NCBI RefSeq assembly: GCF_001262075.1
Contig: NZ_CP012073.1
Span: forward strand, 496,001-560,000
Reading direction: 5' to 3'
DNA length: 64,000 bases
Source of the DNA: Ottowia sp. oral taxon 894
Lineage (GTDB): Bacteria; Pseudomonadota; Gammaproteobacteria; Burkholderiales; Burkholderiaceae_C
In this document: positions 1-8,276 of the stretch, in pieces
How the letters are laid out: each line of letters opens with the position of its first letter
How positions within the stretch are numbered: position 1 is the first letter of the stretch
Notes under the pieces: generated by a model
Seen by the model: the letters and a program-made list of their open reading frames with translations, nothing else
The model's database searches: none
What the model was told of the DNA's origin: nothing
Program-made: the position numbers and the translations under genes

Positions 1-1
1 C

Positions 2-160
2 GACTGGGCTGCCCGCGCCTTCGGCGTACCCAAGGCCAGCGTGCAACTGCTGCACGGCGCGGCGGGCCGGCAAAAAACCCTGGGCATCACCCTGGCAGAC
101 GAAAAAGCCCTGCAAGCCGCGCAGGCGCTGGTAGCGGCCTGGATGAAGCCAGACGCCTGA
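2..160 (+). CDS. DUF167 / YggU family protein, C-terminal end (cut by window edge)
   Basis: Reading from base 2 gives 52 residues ending in TGA. The segment FGVPKASVQLLHGAAGRQK followed by LGITL matches the C-terminal half of the small DUF167/YggU family, in which a hydrophobic strand is followed by a conserved Lys/Ser patch and a ligand-like Gly loop. Family members are about 75-110 residues, so the first third to half lies outside the window. The family is widespread and its molecular role is not settled. The call is based on motif resemblance only. Confidence 0.7.
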   Translation, partial: DWAARAFGVPKASVQLLHGAAGRQKTLGITLADEKALQAAQALVAAWMKPDA

Positions 161-291
161 AAGCCTGCCGCCCCACCTTCCCGCAGGCAAAACCCAAAGC
201 GCCGGCCCTCAGCCTGCGCGCTGGATGAAATGCCAGCCCGCCTTCCAGCCGCCAGATCGCATGGCCTGAACGCATGACTTGGGGAGCCTCA

Positions 292-375
292 AAAACAGAA
301 GCAGATTCAAGGGGCCAAAAATGCCATCCCGCGCAGATTCCACTAGGACATCATGCTATTGATTTAGAAGCAAAT
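292..375 (+). repeat. Interspersed repeat family A, copy 1
   Basis: Left end AGCAGATTCAAGGGG, then AAAATGCC, core TTCCACTAGGACATCATGCT, right end GAAGCAAAT. It lies between the convergent DUF167 gene and the first lipoprotein gene. The rest of 161-584 is GC-rich and holds nothing else I can identify. Confidence 0.85.
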
Positions 376-584
376 CAACGCGCTTGTCACGGCTGGCCCG
401 CCCGCTTTTGCGCCGCTCTTGTCCCTTCACTGCCCGCGCCCTGCCCCGCTTTGCCCGTCGGTCAAAACCAAACGGCAACGCTGATTCCGCCCAAGCGCGG
501 CCTCTGGCACAGATGGCCTTGCGGCCCCTCCAGCCGCTTGCGCCGGAGCGGGCGGTTGGAGGAGCAGGCGCGCACCCCGGCGAA

Positions 585-1892
585 TCAGCGGAAATCGCGG
601 GCGATCAAAACGCCTTGCTCCAGCACGATGTAGAGATTGCCGTCCACGCCGTATTTCAGGTGCTGCACGGGCGGCAGACGGAATTTTTCCGGATGCTCCA
701 GAAAATCCTGCGGCGTGGCAGGAGCCTGCTCACCCGTCAATTGAGTGGCCACGCCCTGGCTGGAGACGCGATACAGAGTGCTGGGGCCGCCTGTCACCGT
801 GTGGGTCGCCAGCACAATGCCATCGCCAACCACCGTAAAGGCATCCACTGTTCGCAGTCTGGGAGAAAGCTCGCCCACTTCATTCGGCCTCAGTCTGAAA
901 TCAATTTTCGAACCATCCGAAAGCCGGTGCCATACATAACTTGAGCCACTGACTATTTCCTCCAGCGCATGAATATGGCCCTGGCGGTCGGCATCCAGCG
1001 CCCGGATATTTTTCCTGTAGCCGTCCAGCGTTTTGACTTCGCCGTTGCTGCTGATGGTGCGAATGCGCGTGTCATCGCCGCCGTCAATCACGTAAAGCAG
1101 GCCGGAAGCATCCGCTTCCAAATCATGCGGCGCCTGAAACTGCGCCATTTTGCCGCGCCCATCCACAAAGGAATCGGGCCTCTTGCCCGGCATGCCTGCC
1201 AGCAGGTTGTTTTCGCCCGCTGCATTTTCTTCATATTTGAAAATGCCCGGAACGAAATAATTCCATGCACCGGCCTTGTCATACCAGTCTGATATTTCGC
1301 TATTTGGCCCATAGTTATAGATGATTCGTGTGGCCGCATAGCCTGCCACGTAAAACGCGCCGCTTTTTTCATCGCGATGGAAACCGCCGGGATACCTTGC
1401 CATGGCGCGCTGCCGGGCTGGTGAATCCGGGTTATACAAAGAAAGCGCCGTTTCCACCTTTCCCTTGCTCAGTTTCCTGATTTTCGGCGCCACCTGCCGC
1501 GCTTCCTGATCGGGCGTCATGGCGGCTGGCACAGGCGTGGAGAAATAGCGCCTCTCTGGGCAGGCGCCGCCTGTTTCCGTCAGGTAAATCGCGTCCTTGT
1601 AAACAACAACGCGCTCCAGATAGGAAAACCGCGCTTCGCTGGCCGGGCCGTCTGTGGACTGGCAATGCTTCAAATCAGCCTGCGCCACGCCCGCCAGCAG
1701 CTCGAATTTGAATTGGGCATTTGGCTGTGGCGTAGGCGTGGGTGTCGGAGTAGGCGTAGGAGTAGGCGTAGGAGTTGGCGTCGGCGTGGGTGTTTCAGGC
1801 CCCGAATCGCTGCCGCCGCAGCCCGCCGCCAGGCAGGCGGCCAGCACAGCCGCCATCAGGGCGCTGACAGAATGCAATGTTTTAGTAGCCAT
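585..1892 (-). CDS. Lipoprotein with Pro-Thr linker and beta-propeller-like domain, paralog 1
   Basis: 435 residues. The N-terminus has a lipoprotein signal (hydrophobic stretch ending LAAGCGG, lipobox Cys about residue 25), so an envelope-anchored location is likely. It is followed by a linker of about 12 Pro-Thr units and a folded domain with NHL/SGL-like blades (APHDLEADASGLLYVIDGG, VQHLKYGVDGNLYIV). ATG at 1892 is preferred because GGAGG lies 9 nt upstream; the in-frame ATG 18 nt earlier overlaps that GGAGG and has no ribosome site of its own. The gene lies head-to-tail 84 bp downstream of a close paralog. Function is unknown; blades of this type usually bind ligands or proteins. The PT linker is encoded by imperfect 6-bp repeats and could change length in frame. 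Confidence 0.8.
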   Translation of the reverse strand: MATKTLHSVSALMAAVLAACLAAGCGGSDSGPETPTPTPTPTPTPTPTPTPTPTPQPNAQFKFELLAGVAQADLKHCQSTDGPASEARFSYLERVVVYKDAIYLTETGGACPERRYFSTPVPAAMTPDQEARQVAPKIRKLSKGKVETALSLYNPDSPARQRAMARYPGGFHRDEKSGAFYVAGYAATRIIYNYGPNSEISDWYDKAGAWNYFVPGIFKYEENAAGENNLLAGMPGKRPDSFVDGRGKMAQFQAPHDLEADASGLLYVIDGGDDTRIRTISSNGEVKTLDGYRKNIRALDADRQGHIHALEEIVSGSSYVWHRLSDGSKIDFRLRPNEVGELSPRLRTVDAFTVVGDGIVLATHTVTGGPSTLYRVSSQGVATQLTGEQAPATPQDFLEHPEKFRLPPVQHLKYGVDGNLYIVLEQGVLIARDFR

Positions 1893-1976
1893 AAATTTCA
1901 ACCTCCACAAAAATATGAAAAAACAAATGCCCGGAATTCAAGGCGTATTGCACGCAAAGAATGCCGGGCTGCTGGA

Positions 1977-3293
1977 TCAGCGGAAATCGCGGGCGATCAA
2001 AACGCCCTGTTCCAGCACGATGTAGAGATTGCCGTCCACGCCGTATTTCAGGTGCTGTACGGGCGGCAAAGCAAACTGGTCAGGGTGTTTGACAAAATCG
2101 TCCAGCGAGGCTGGCGTGCGGGTTCCCGTCAATTTTTTGATCACCCCCTGGCTGGATACGCGATACAAAACGCTGGCGCCGCGCTCAACCCATCGATCCG
2201 CCAGCACAATCTCATTGTCAAGCACCGTAAAGGCGATTACCTTTCGCGGCCTGGGAGTGAACTCGGCTCTCTCATCTGGCCTTAAATCGATATCGGTTTT
2301 CGAGCCATCCGAAAGCCGGTGCCATGCAAATGATTTGGAGCTTGTTTCCGCCAGCGCATGAATATGGCCCTGGCGGTCGGCATCCAGCGCCCGGATATAC
2401 CACTGCCGGTAGCCATCCAGCGTTTTGACTTCGCCGCTGCTGTTGATGGTGCGAATGTGCGTGTAATCGCCGCCGTCAATCACGTAAAGCAGGCCGGAAG
2501 CATCAACTTCCAGATCATGCGGCGCCTGAAACTGCGCCATTTTGCCGCGCCCATCCACAAAGCCGCGATCATCCAAAAGGAACTCGGGCCTTTTGCCCGG
2601 CATGCCTGCCAGCAAGTTGTTTTCGCCCGCCGCATTTCCTTCATATTTGAAAATGCCCGGAACGAAATAATTCCATGCACCGGCCCTGTCATACCAGTCC
2701 ATCCTTTCTTTGCCCATCATGTGGTTGTATTTGAATCTCGCGGCGGCATAGCCCGCCACGTAGAATGCGCCGCTTTTCTCGTCACGGTAAAAACCGCCGG
2801 GAAACCTTGCCATGGCGCCCTGCCGCTCCAATACTTCCGGGCTGAAAAGCGAGAGCGCTGTTTCCACTTTTCCACCGCTCAGTTTCCTGATTTTTGGCGG
2901 CATTTTCTGCGCCTGCTGCGCAGGGGGCGTGGAAAAATCATCTTTCAGGCAGCCATTGCCCGTTTCGACCAGATAAATCGCATCCTTGTAAACAACGATG
3001 CGCTCCAGATAGGAAAACCGCGCTTCGCTGGCCAGGCCGTCTGTGGACTGGCAATGATTCAAATCAGCCATGGCCGTGCCTGTCAGCAGCTCGAATTTGA
3101 GCTGGGCATTTGGCTGTGGCGTGGGCGTCGGAGTTGGTGTCGGCGCAGGACTCGGAGTTGGCGTAGGAGTTGGTGTGGGGGTTGGCGTGGGTGTTTCAGG
3201 CCCTGAATCGCTGCCGCCGCAGCCCGCCGCCAGGCAGGCGGCCAGCACAGCCGCCATCAGGGCGCTGCCGGAATGCCATGTTTTTGCAGTCAT
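1977..3293 (-). CDS. Lipoprotein with Pro-Thr linker and beta-propeller-like domain, paralog 2
   Basis: 438 residues, upstream tandem paralog of the gene at 585-1892. The signal and lipobox (LAAGCGG), the first linker residues and the last residues (VQHLKYGVDGNLYIVLEQG onward) are nearly identical, while the middle diverges and has an extra segment about residues 230-240. The linker here contains a Ser-Pro-Ala-Pro interruption. ATG at 3293 is chosen with GGAGG 9 nt upstream, the same spacing as in the paralog; TTG at 3296 is an alternative. The short gap to the paralog and the lack of a terminator suggest one transcript. No catalytic motif is visible. Confidence 0.8.
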   Translation of the reverse strand: MTAKTWHSGSALMAAVLAACLAAGCGGSDSGPETPTPTPTPTPTPTPSPAPTPTPTPTPQPNAQLKFELLTGTAMADLNHCQSTDGLASEARFSYLERIVVYKDAIYLVETGNGCLKDDFSTPPAQQAQKMPPKIRKLSGGKVETALSLFSPEVLERQGAMARFPGGFYRDEKSGAFYVAGYAAARFKYNHMMGKERMDWYDRAGAWNYFVPGIFKYEGNAAGENNLLAGMPGKRPEFLLDDRGFVDGRGKMAQFQAPHDLEVDASGLLYVIDGGDYTHIRTINSSGEVKTLDGYRQWYIRALDADRQGHIHALAETSSKSFAWHRLSDGSKTDIDLRPDERAEFTPRPRKVIAFTVLDNEIVLADRWVERGASVLYRVSSQGVIKKLTGTRTPASLDDFVKHPDQFALPPVQHLKYGVDGNLYIVLEQGVLIARDFR

Positions 3294-3499
3294 CAACTTT
3301 CACCTCCGAATCAGAGTAAAAAAAACCAAAAACCGGGACGCCAAATTGGCCGTTTCAGGCATGGAGCAAAGTCATTGCCGCTTGCAACATCTCGTTTCTA
3401 ACATGCGCACGCGATTCTGCGACGGCATTATTGATATGCAAAGGCTTGTTCCCGGAGGCTTCATTCATATTGACAAATATTAAATTCGCCGTCTTTGAC

Positions 3500-3513
3500 T
3501 TGACCCAAGTCAA
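3500..3513. promoter_or_regulatory. FNR/ANR-type box, variant TTGAC-N4-GTCAA, upstream of ubiU
   Basis: Perfect inverted repeat TTGACCCAAGTCAA. Its centre (3506.5) lies about 28-32 bp before a -10-like TTCAAT at 3534-3539, which fits a class II activator site near -41.5. FNR control of ubiUV is known in other proteobacteria; its use here is inferred. Confidence 0.6.
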
Positions 3514-3542
3514 AATAAAGTCAAAACCGCAGCTTCAATGCT

Positions 3543-3556
3543 TTGATTGAAATCAA
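3543..3556. promoter_or_regulatory. FNR/ANR box, perfect TTGAT-N4-ATCAA, upstream of ubiU
   Basis: The sequence TTGATTGAAATCAA matches the canonical FNR/ANR consensus exactly. It is 43 bp downstream of the variant box (centre to centre) and 55 bp before the ubiU start. If transcription starts near 3547 because of the upstream site, this second site would overlap the start and could limit expression; it could instead serve a promoter starting near 3591. Confidence 0.7.
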
Positions 3557-3611
3557 GAAATGGGTATTGCTCCGCCCATAAGGTATGCCCTCATTTCAGC
3601 CTTGATGGAGG

Positions 3612-4709
3612 ATGACCACGATGGAGACAGCCGAAGCCGCGCGCCCGCAGGCCGAAGCCGCAAAAAACGCTGCCGCAAAAAATGCCGATGCCGTGCCAGA
3701 GCTGAAGGCGCCGGAGCTGGTGTGCCCTGCCGGCAGCCTGCCGGCGCTCAAAGGGGCGATTGACGAGGGGGCCGATTGCGTTTATCTGGGCCTGCGCGAT
3801 GCGACCAATGCGCGCAATTTCGCGGGGCTGAACTTTGACGAAAAGGCCATTCTCACGGGCCTGGCTTACGCGCACGAGCGCGGGCGCAAGGTGCTGATGG
3901 CGCTGAACACTTACCCGCAGGCGAGCAACCCCGCGCCCTGGAAGGCGGCGCTGGACAAGGCAGCGGCCTGGGGGATAGACGCGGTGATCCTGGCCGACCC
4001 GGGGCTGATGCGCTATGCCGTGCAGCGCCATCCTGATTTGCGGCTGCATTTGTCGGTGCAAAGCTCGGCCACGAATCACGAGGCCATCAATCTCTACCGC
4101 GATCAGTTCAACATTCGCCGCGCGGTGCTGCCGCGCGTGCTGTCGCTGGAGCAGGTGCGGCAGGTGACGCAGCGCACGCCGGTGGAAATCGAGGTGTTCG
4201 GCTTTGGCAGCCTGTGCGTGATGGTGGAGGGGCGCTGCGCGCTGTCGTCTTACGCCACGGGCGAGTCGCCCAACACGCACGGCGTGTGTTCGCCCGCCAA
4301 GGCGGTGCGCTGGGCGCAGACGCCCAAGGGGCTGGAGTCGCGCCTCAATGGCGTGCTGATTGACCGCTACGGCCCCAATGAGAACGCGGGCTACCCCACG
4401 CTGTGCAAGGGCCGCTTTGACGTGGCCGATGAGCACGGCTACTACGCGCTGGAGGAACCCACCAGCCTGAACACGCTGGATTTGCTGCCCCAGCTGGTGC
4501 AAATGGGCGTGCGCGCCATCAAGATTGAAGGCCGCCAGCGCAGCCCGGCTTATTCGGCGCAGGTCACGCGCGTGTGGCGGCAGGCCATTGACCACTGCAT
4601 GGCGCAAAGGCATTTGTACACGCCCAAGACCATCTGGCTGACCGCGCTGGATCAGGTGGCCGAAGGCCAGCAGCACACGCTGGGGGCCTATCACCGTTCA
4701 TGGAAATGA
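3612..4709 (+). CDS. ubiU: UbiU, U32 peptidase-like Fe-S protein of O2-independent ubiquinone synthesis
   Basis: 365 residues, U32 fold. With UbiV, UbiU forms the complex that hydroxylates the ubiquinone ring without oxygen (known for E. coli YhbU/YhbV). The sequence keeps CPAGSLPALKGAI, the Ser/Asn patch SVQSSATNHEA, GESPNTHGVCSPAK and IKIEGRQRSPAY. Four Cys at residues 202, 209, 226 and 265 have spacing C-x6-C-x16-C-x38-C, which as I recall is the 4Fe-4S ligand spacing of E. coli UbiU. The N-terminus is about 30 residues longer than E. coli. ATG at 3612 directly abuts GGAGG, so ATG at 3621 (9 nt from GGAGG) may be the true start. First gene of the cluster, behind two FNR-type boxes. Confidence 0.93.
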   Translation: MTTMETAEAARPQAEAAKNAAAKNADAVPELKAPELVCPAGSLPALKGAIDEGADCVYLGLRDATNARNFAGLNFDEKAILTGLAYAHERGRKVLMALNTYPQASNPAPWKAALDKAAAWGIDAVILADPGLMRYAVQRHPDLRLHLSVQSSATNHEAINLYRDQFNIRRAVLPRVLSLEQVRQVTQRTPVEIEVFGFGSLCVMVEGRCALSSYATGESPNTHGVCSPAKAVRWAQTPKGLESRLNGVLIDRYGPNENAGYPTLCKGRFDVADEHGYYALEEPTSLNTLDLLPQLVQMGVRAIKIEGRQRSPAYSAQVTRVWRQAIDHCMAQRHLYTPKTIWLTALDQVAEGQQHTLGAYHRSWK

Positions 4710-4725
4710 AGCGAAAGGAAACGGC

Positions 4726-5196
4726 ATGAGCACTGAAGCAGCGAACTTTCCCCCCGCAGGCGGCGGCAACGGTGGCGGCAATGGCAGCAGCGATGCGCCG
4801 CCGCCCTCCATCCTCTCTCACGTTTCGCTGGGCACCAACCGCTTTGAGGAGGCCGTGGCCTTCTACGACCGCGTGCTGGCCACGCTGGGCGTGGGCCGCG
4901 TGATGGACTTGAGCGCGCAGCGCGCCGTGGCCTATGGCCGCGCCTTCCCCGAATTCTGGGTGCAGGCCCCTTGCGACGGGCAGCGCGCGCAGGCGGCCAA
5001 TGGCGTGCACGTGGCTTTTCTGGCCGCTTCGCCGCAGCAGGTGCAGGCTTTTCACGCCGCCGCCCTGGCCGCAGGCGGCACGGATGACGGCGCGCCCGGC
5101 CCGCGCCCGCACTACGGCCCGCAGTACTGGGGCTGCTTCGTGCGCGATCTGGACGGGCACAAGATTGAAGCCATGGCCTGGCTGCCCGCCGCGTGA
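4726..5196 (+). CDS. VOC-family (glyoxalase/bleomycin resistance-like) protein
   Basis: 156 residues. A Gly/Asn/Ser-rich N-terminal tail of about 25 residues precedes one VOC domain: LSHVSLGTNRFEEAVAFYDR at the start and YWGCFVRDLDGHKIEAM at the end, the usual strand carrying a metal-ligand Glu. The ribosome site AGGAAACGGC precedes the ATG. It begins 16 bp after ubiU and sits between ubiU and ubiV, so it is very probably co-transcribed under the same FNR-type control. The substrate cannot be told from sequence; VOC proteins include glyoxalases, dioxygenases and drug-binding proteins. Confidence 0.85.
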   Translation: MSTEAANFPPAGGGNGGGNGSSDAPPPSILSHVSLGTNRFEEAVAFYDRVLATLGVGRVMDLSAQRAVAYGRAFPEFWVQAPCDGQRAQAANGVHVAFLAASPQQVQAFHAAALAAGGTDDGAPGPRPHYGPQYWGCFVRDLDGHKIEAMAWLPAA

Positions 5197-5219
5197 TTTC
5201 GCGGCCTTGTTCCGGGCCA

Positions 5220-5307
5220 TTTTTCGCTCCTCGATCAATCGCACGATCTCCCCGCCAATTGGGCGGGGATGCCGTTTTTTGATGCCCTGAATTTGCTCTT
5301 TTTTTGC
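5220..5307 (-). repeat. Interspersed repeat family A, copy 2 (degenerate)
   Basis: Read on the minus strand it keeps GAGCAAATTCAGGGC at one end and GGAGCGAAAA at the other, but the CTAG core is replaced by a hairpin (CCCCGCC, loop AATTG, GGCGGGG at about 5250-5268). It fills the gap between the VOC gene and ubiV. Confidence 0.6.
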
Positions 5308-5395
5308 TGTTTCCGGATGCGCCGCCTGTCCGCTTGTCCATCAAGCCGCGCCGCGCCCCGCAGGAATTTTCCGCAACCCTCCCCACGAAAAAACC

Positions 5396-6289
5396 ATGCA
5401 ACTCGCCCTTGGCCCCCTGCTTTACTACTGGCCGCGCCTGACGGTGTTTGACTTCTACCAGGCCGCCGCCGAATGGCCCGTGGACATCGTCTATCTGGGC
5501 GAGTCCGTCTGCTCGCGCCGCCACGAGCTGCGCCTGTCTGACTGGCTGGACATTGCCCGCATGCTGCGCGACGCGGGCAAAACGCCCATCCTCTCCACCA
5601 TGGTGCTGCTCGAATCCACGGCGGATGTGGGCAACATGCAAAAGCTGGTGAACAACGGCGAATTCATGGTGGAGGCCAGCGACATGGGCGCCGTGCGCGG
5701 CGTGGCGGGCAAGCAGCCTTTCGTGGCCGGGCCGCACCTGAACCTGTTCAACGCCGACGCGCTGGAGTGGATGGCCAGCCTGGGCGCCACCCGCTGGGTG
5801 ATGCCGCTGGAGATGACGCGCGAGCAGCTGGCCACCGTGCTGCAAGGCAAGCCCGGGGGGCTGCAAACCGAGGTGTTCGCCTTTGGCCGCCTGCCGCTGG
5901 CCTTTTCGGCGCGGTGCTTCACGGCGCGGCACTACAACCTGCCCAAGGATGACTGCGGCTTTCGCTGCATTGAACACCCGGACGGCCTGCCGCTGAACAC
6001 GCGCGAGGGCGAGGCCTTTCTCACCATCAACGGCATCCAGACCCAGTCCGCCCGCATCCACAGCCTGCTGACCGACATGCCCGATCTGCTGGCCCTGGGG
6101 GTGGATGTGCTGCGCCTTTCGCCCCAGTCGCAGCACATGGATCAGGTGGTGGCCGCCTTCGACCACGCCCGCCGCGAAGGCCGCGCGGCCCCCGGCGCGC
6201 TGGACGCCCTGCGCCCGCTGCTGCCCGCCGCCCCCTGCAACGGCTACTGGCACGGCAAGCCGGGCATGGACCTGGTGCTGACAGCGTAA
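5396..6289 (+). CDS. ubiV: UbiV, U32 peptidase-like Fe-S partner of UbiU
   Basis: 297 residues. UbiV pairs with UbiU for anaerobic ring hydroxylation in ubiquinone synthesis. The sequence starts LALGPLLYYWPR and carries VDIVYLGESVCSRRHEL, with Cys39 exactly where E. coli UbiV has its first cluster ligand. A second Cys group at residues 174, 187 and 191 (RCFTARHYNLPKDDCGFRC) matches the C-x12-C-x3-C arrangement of the family. Translation probably starts at the ATG at 5396; the ribosome site is weak. It is separated from the VOC gene by 199 bp that hold repeat copy 2, so the operon must be transcribed through a repeat. Confidence 0.93.
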   Translation: MQLALGPLLYYWPRLTVFDFYQAAAEWPVDIVYLGESVCSRRHELRLSDWLDIARMLRDAGKTPILSTMVLLESTADVGNMQKLVNNGEFMVEASDMGAVRGVAGKQPFVAGPHLNLFNADALEWMASLGATRWVMPLEMTREQLATVLQGKPGGLQTEVFAFGRLPLAFSARCFTARHYNLPKDDCGFRCIEHPDGLPLNTREGEAFLTINGIQTQSARIHSLLTDMPDLLALGVDVLRLSPQSQHMDQVVAAFDHARREGRAAPGALDALRPLLPAAPCNGYWHGKPGMDLVLTA

Positions 6290-6370
6290 AGCGCGGCAAG
6301 CCTGCGGCAGGTGATGATGCAAAGGCTGGCGAATCCCGCCCTTGAATTCCGGCTCGCACTTCGCTCCTTC

Positions 6371-6460
6371 ATTTCGCTCCTTCATTCATAGCAATACGTC
6401 CTAGTGCAGATTGCGCAAACGCCCTTTTTCACGGCCTGAATTTGCTCCTTCTTTTGATGC
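6371..6460 (-). repeat. Interspersed repeat family A, copy 3
   Basis: Minus-strand copy with GGAGCAAATTCAGGCC, GTTTGCGCA, CACTAGGACGTATTGCTATG and GGAGCGAAAT. An extra TTCGCTCC at 6360-6367 repeats the terminal word. It lies between ubiV and the first SDR gene. Confidence 0.88.
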
Positions 6461-6557
6461 AAACCATGCCTGACCACGCCCGCCAGCGCCCATTGCCGGT
6501 TTTCAGGCCGCCATGCGGCGAGACAATCGCTGCCTTGCCCGCCTTTTCATTTAAGCC

Positions 6558-7346
6558 ATGACCGCCACACCGCCCTGCCCTGCCGCTCCGCCGGCCGCTT
6601 CCATCGCCCTGGTCACCGGCGCCACGGCCGGGTTCGGCCAGGCCATCAGCCGCGCACTGCTGCAAGCGGGCTGGCGCGTCATTGGCACGGGCCGCCGCGC
6701 AGACAGGCTTGAAGCCTTGCGGGCGCAGTGGCCCGAAGCCTTTTTGCCCCTGGCGTTTGACGTGGCCGGCCGCGCCGCCGCCCAGGGCGCCCTGGCCAGC
6801 CTGCCCGCCGCCTGGCAAGACGTGGACCTGCTCGTGAACAACGCGGGCCTGGCGCTGGGCCTGGAGCGCGCCGACCAGGCCAGCCTGGACGACTGGGACC
6901 GCATGATTGACACCAACATCCGGGGCCTGGCCACCCTCACCCGCCTGCTGCTGCCGCAAATGGTGCGGCGCAACCGGGGCTACGTCATCAACATCGGCTC
7001 CATCGCGGGCGACTGGCCCTATCCGGGCGGCAACGTCTATGGGGCCACCAAGGCGTTTGTCAAACAGTTCAGCCAGAACCTGCGCGCCGATCTGGCGGGC
7101 ACGGCCATCCGCGTCAGCAACGTGGAGCCGGGCCTGTGCGGCGGCACCGAGTTTTCCAATGTGCGCTTCAAGGGCGACGATGAACGCGCCACCAGCGTGT
7201 ATGCCGGCGTGCAGGCCATCAGCCCCGAAGACATCGCCCGCATCGTGCTCTGGCTGGTGCAGCAGCCCCCGCATGTGAACGTGAACCGCATTGAAGTCAT
7301 GCCCGTGGCGCAAAGCTTCGCGCCGCTTTCCGTGGCGCGCGGCTAA
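6558..7346 (+). CDS. Short-chain dehydrogenase/reductase (YdfG-like), copy 1
   Basis: 262 residues, classical SDR. Cofactor loop TGATAGFG, NNAG motif (LLVNNAGLALG), catalytic Ser in NIGSIAGDWPY and the Tyr/Lys pair in VYGATKAFVKQF are all present, so the enzyme should be active. The family includes NADP-dependent 3-hydroxy acid dehydrogenases (YdfG); the substrate is not known. The sequence before its ATG (AGCC) has no good ribosome site. A second copy, about 98% identical at protein level, follows at a distance of 855 bp. It lies inside the anaerobic ubiquinone cluster and may share its regulation. Confidence 0.9.
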   Translation: MTATPPCPAAPPAASIALVTGATAGFGQAISRALLQAGWRVIGTGRRADRLEALRAQWPEAFLPLAFDVAGRAAAQGALASLPAAWQDVDLLVNNAGLALGLERADQASLDDWDRMIDTNIRGLATLTRLLLPQMVRRNRGYVINIGSIAGDWPYPGGNVYGATKAFVKQFSQNLRADLAGTAIRVSNVEPGLCGGTEFSNVRFKGDDERATSVYAGVQAISPEDIARIVLWLVQQPPHVNVNRIEVMPVAQSFAPLSVARG

Positions 7347-8276
7347 GCCCTATCCCATTTCTTCATCCCTTCACTTTCCAAGGAAACCGCCATGCAACAG
7401 GCCATCTCCGCTTCCGCCGCCACCCCGCCCTGCCCTGCCGCCCCGCCGACCGCTTCCATCGCCCTGGTCACCGGCGCCACGGCCGGGTTCGGCCAGGCCA
7501 TCAGCCGCGCACTGCTGCAAGCGGGCTGGCGCGTCATTGGCACGGGCCGCCGCGCAGACAGGCTTGCAGCCTTGCGGGCGCAGTGGCCCGAAGCCTTTTT
7601 GCCCCTGGCGTTTGACGTGGCCGACCGCGCCGCCGCCCAGGGCGCCCTGGCCAGCCTGCCCGCCACCTGGCAAGACGTGGACCTGCTCGTGAACAACGCG
7701 GGCCTGGCGCTGGGCCTGGAGCGCGCCGACCAGGCCAGCCTGGACGACTGGGACCGCATGATTGACACCAACATCCGGGGCCTGGCCACCCTCACCCGCC
7801 TGCTGCTGCCGCAAATGGTGCGGCGCAACCGGGGCTACGTCATCAACATCGGTTCCATCGCGGGCGACTGGCCCTATCCGGGCGGCAACGTCTATGGGGC
7901 CACCAAGGCGTTTGTCAAACAGTTCAGCCAGAACCTGCGCGCCGATCTGGCGGGCACGGCCATCCGCGTCAGCAACGTGGAGCCGGGCCTGTGCGGCGGC
8001 ACCGAGTTTTCCAATGTGCGCTTCAAGGGCGACGATGAACGCGCCGCCAGCGTGTATGCGGGCGTGCAGGCCATCAGCCCCGAAGACATCGCCCGCATCG
8101 TGCTCTGGCTGGTGCAGCAGCCCCCGCATGTGAACGTGAACCGCATTGAAGTCATGCCCGTGGCGCAAAGCTTCGCGCCGCTTTCCGTGGCGCGCGGCTA
8201 AGCCCTATCCCATTTCTTTCCATCCCTTCACTTTCCAAGGAAACCGCCATGCAACAGGCCATCTCCGCTTCCGCCG
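6567..8276 (+). repeat. Tandem duplication, 855-bp unit covering SDR gene, spacer and start of ubiT
   Basis: Unit 1 is about 6567-7421 and unit 2 about 7422-8276. Stop codons of the two SDRs are exactly 855 bp apart. The spacer CTAAGCCCTATCCCATTTCT and the first ~11 codons of ubiT occur after both SDRs. Sequence at the breakpoints is similar in all three places (GCCACxCCGCC), consistent with a microhomology junction. A 2-bp indel separates the spacers. Confidence 0.92.
7392..8201 (+). CDS. Short-chain dehydrogenase/reductase (YdfG-like), copy 2, with ubiT-derived N-terminus
   Basis: 269 residues. From residue 11 onward it matches copy 1 except for a handful of changes (for example E/A, G/D, A/T and T/A substitutions) and keeps TGATAGFG, NNAG and YGATK. 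Its first ten residues (MQQAISASAA) are not SDR sequence: they are the first ten residues of ubiT, with the same upstream ribosome site CCAAGGAAACCGCC. The tandem duplication therefore gave this copy the ubiT translation start. The very low divergence shows that the duplication is recent or kept uniform by gene conversion. Same unknown substrate as copy 1. Confidence 0.9.
   Translation: MQQAISASAATPPCPAAPPTASIALVTGATAGFGQAISRALLQAGWRVIGTGRRADRLAALRAQWPEAFLPLAFDVADRAAAQGALASLPATWQDVDLLVNNAGLALGLERADQASLDDWDRMIDTNIRGLATLTRLLLPQMVRRNRGYVINIGSIAGDWPYPGGNVYGATKAFVKQFSQNLRADLAGTAIRVSNVEPGLCGGTEFSNVRFKGDDERAASVYAGVQAISPEDIARIVLWLVQQPPHVNVNRIEVMPVAQSFAPLSVARG

Noticed and set aside
5250-5268. Hairpin CCCCGCC/GGCGGGG as terminator after the VOC gene
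   Set aside because: No continuous T-run directly follows on either strand; it lies inside a degenerate repeat copy and ubiV downstream seems to depend on read-through.
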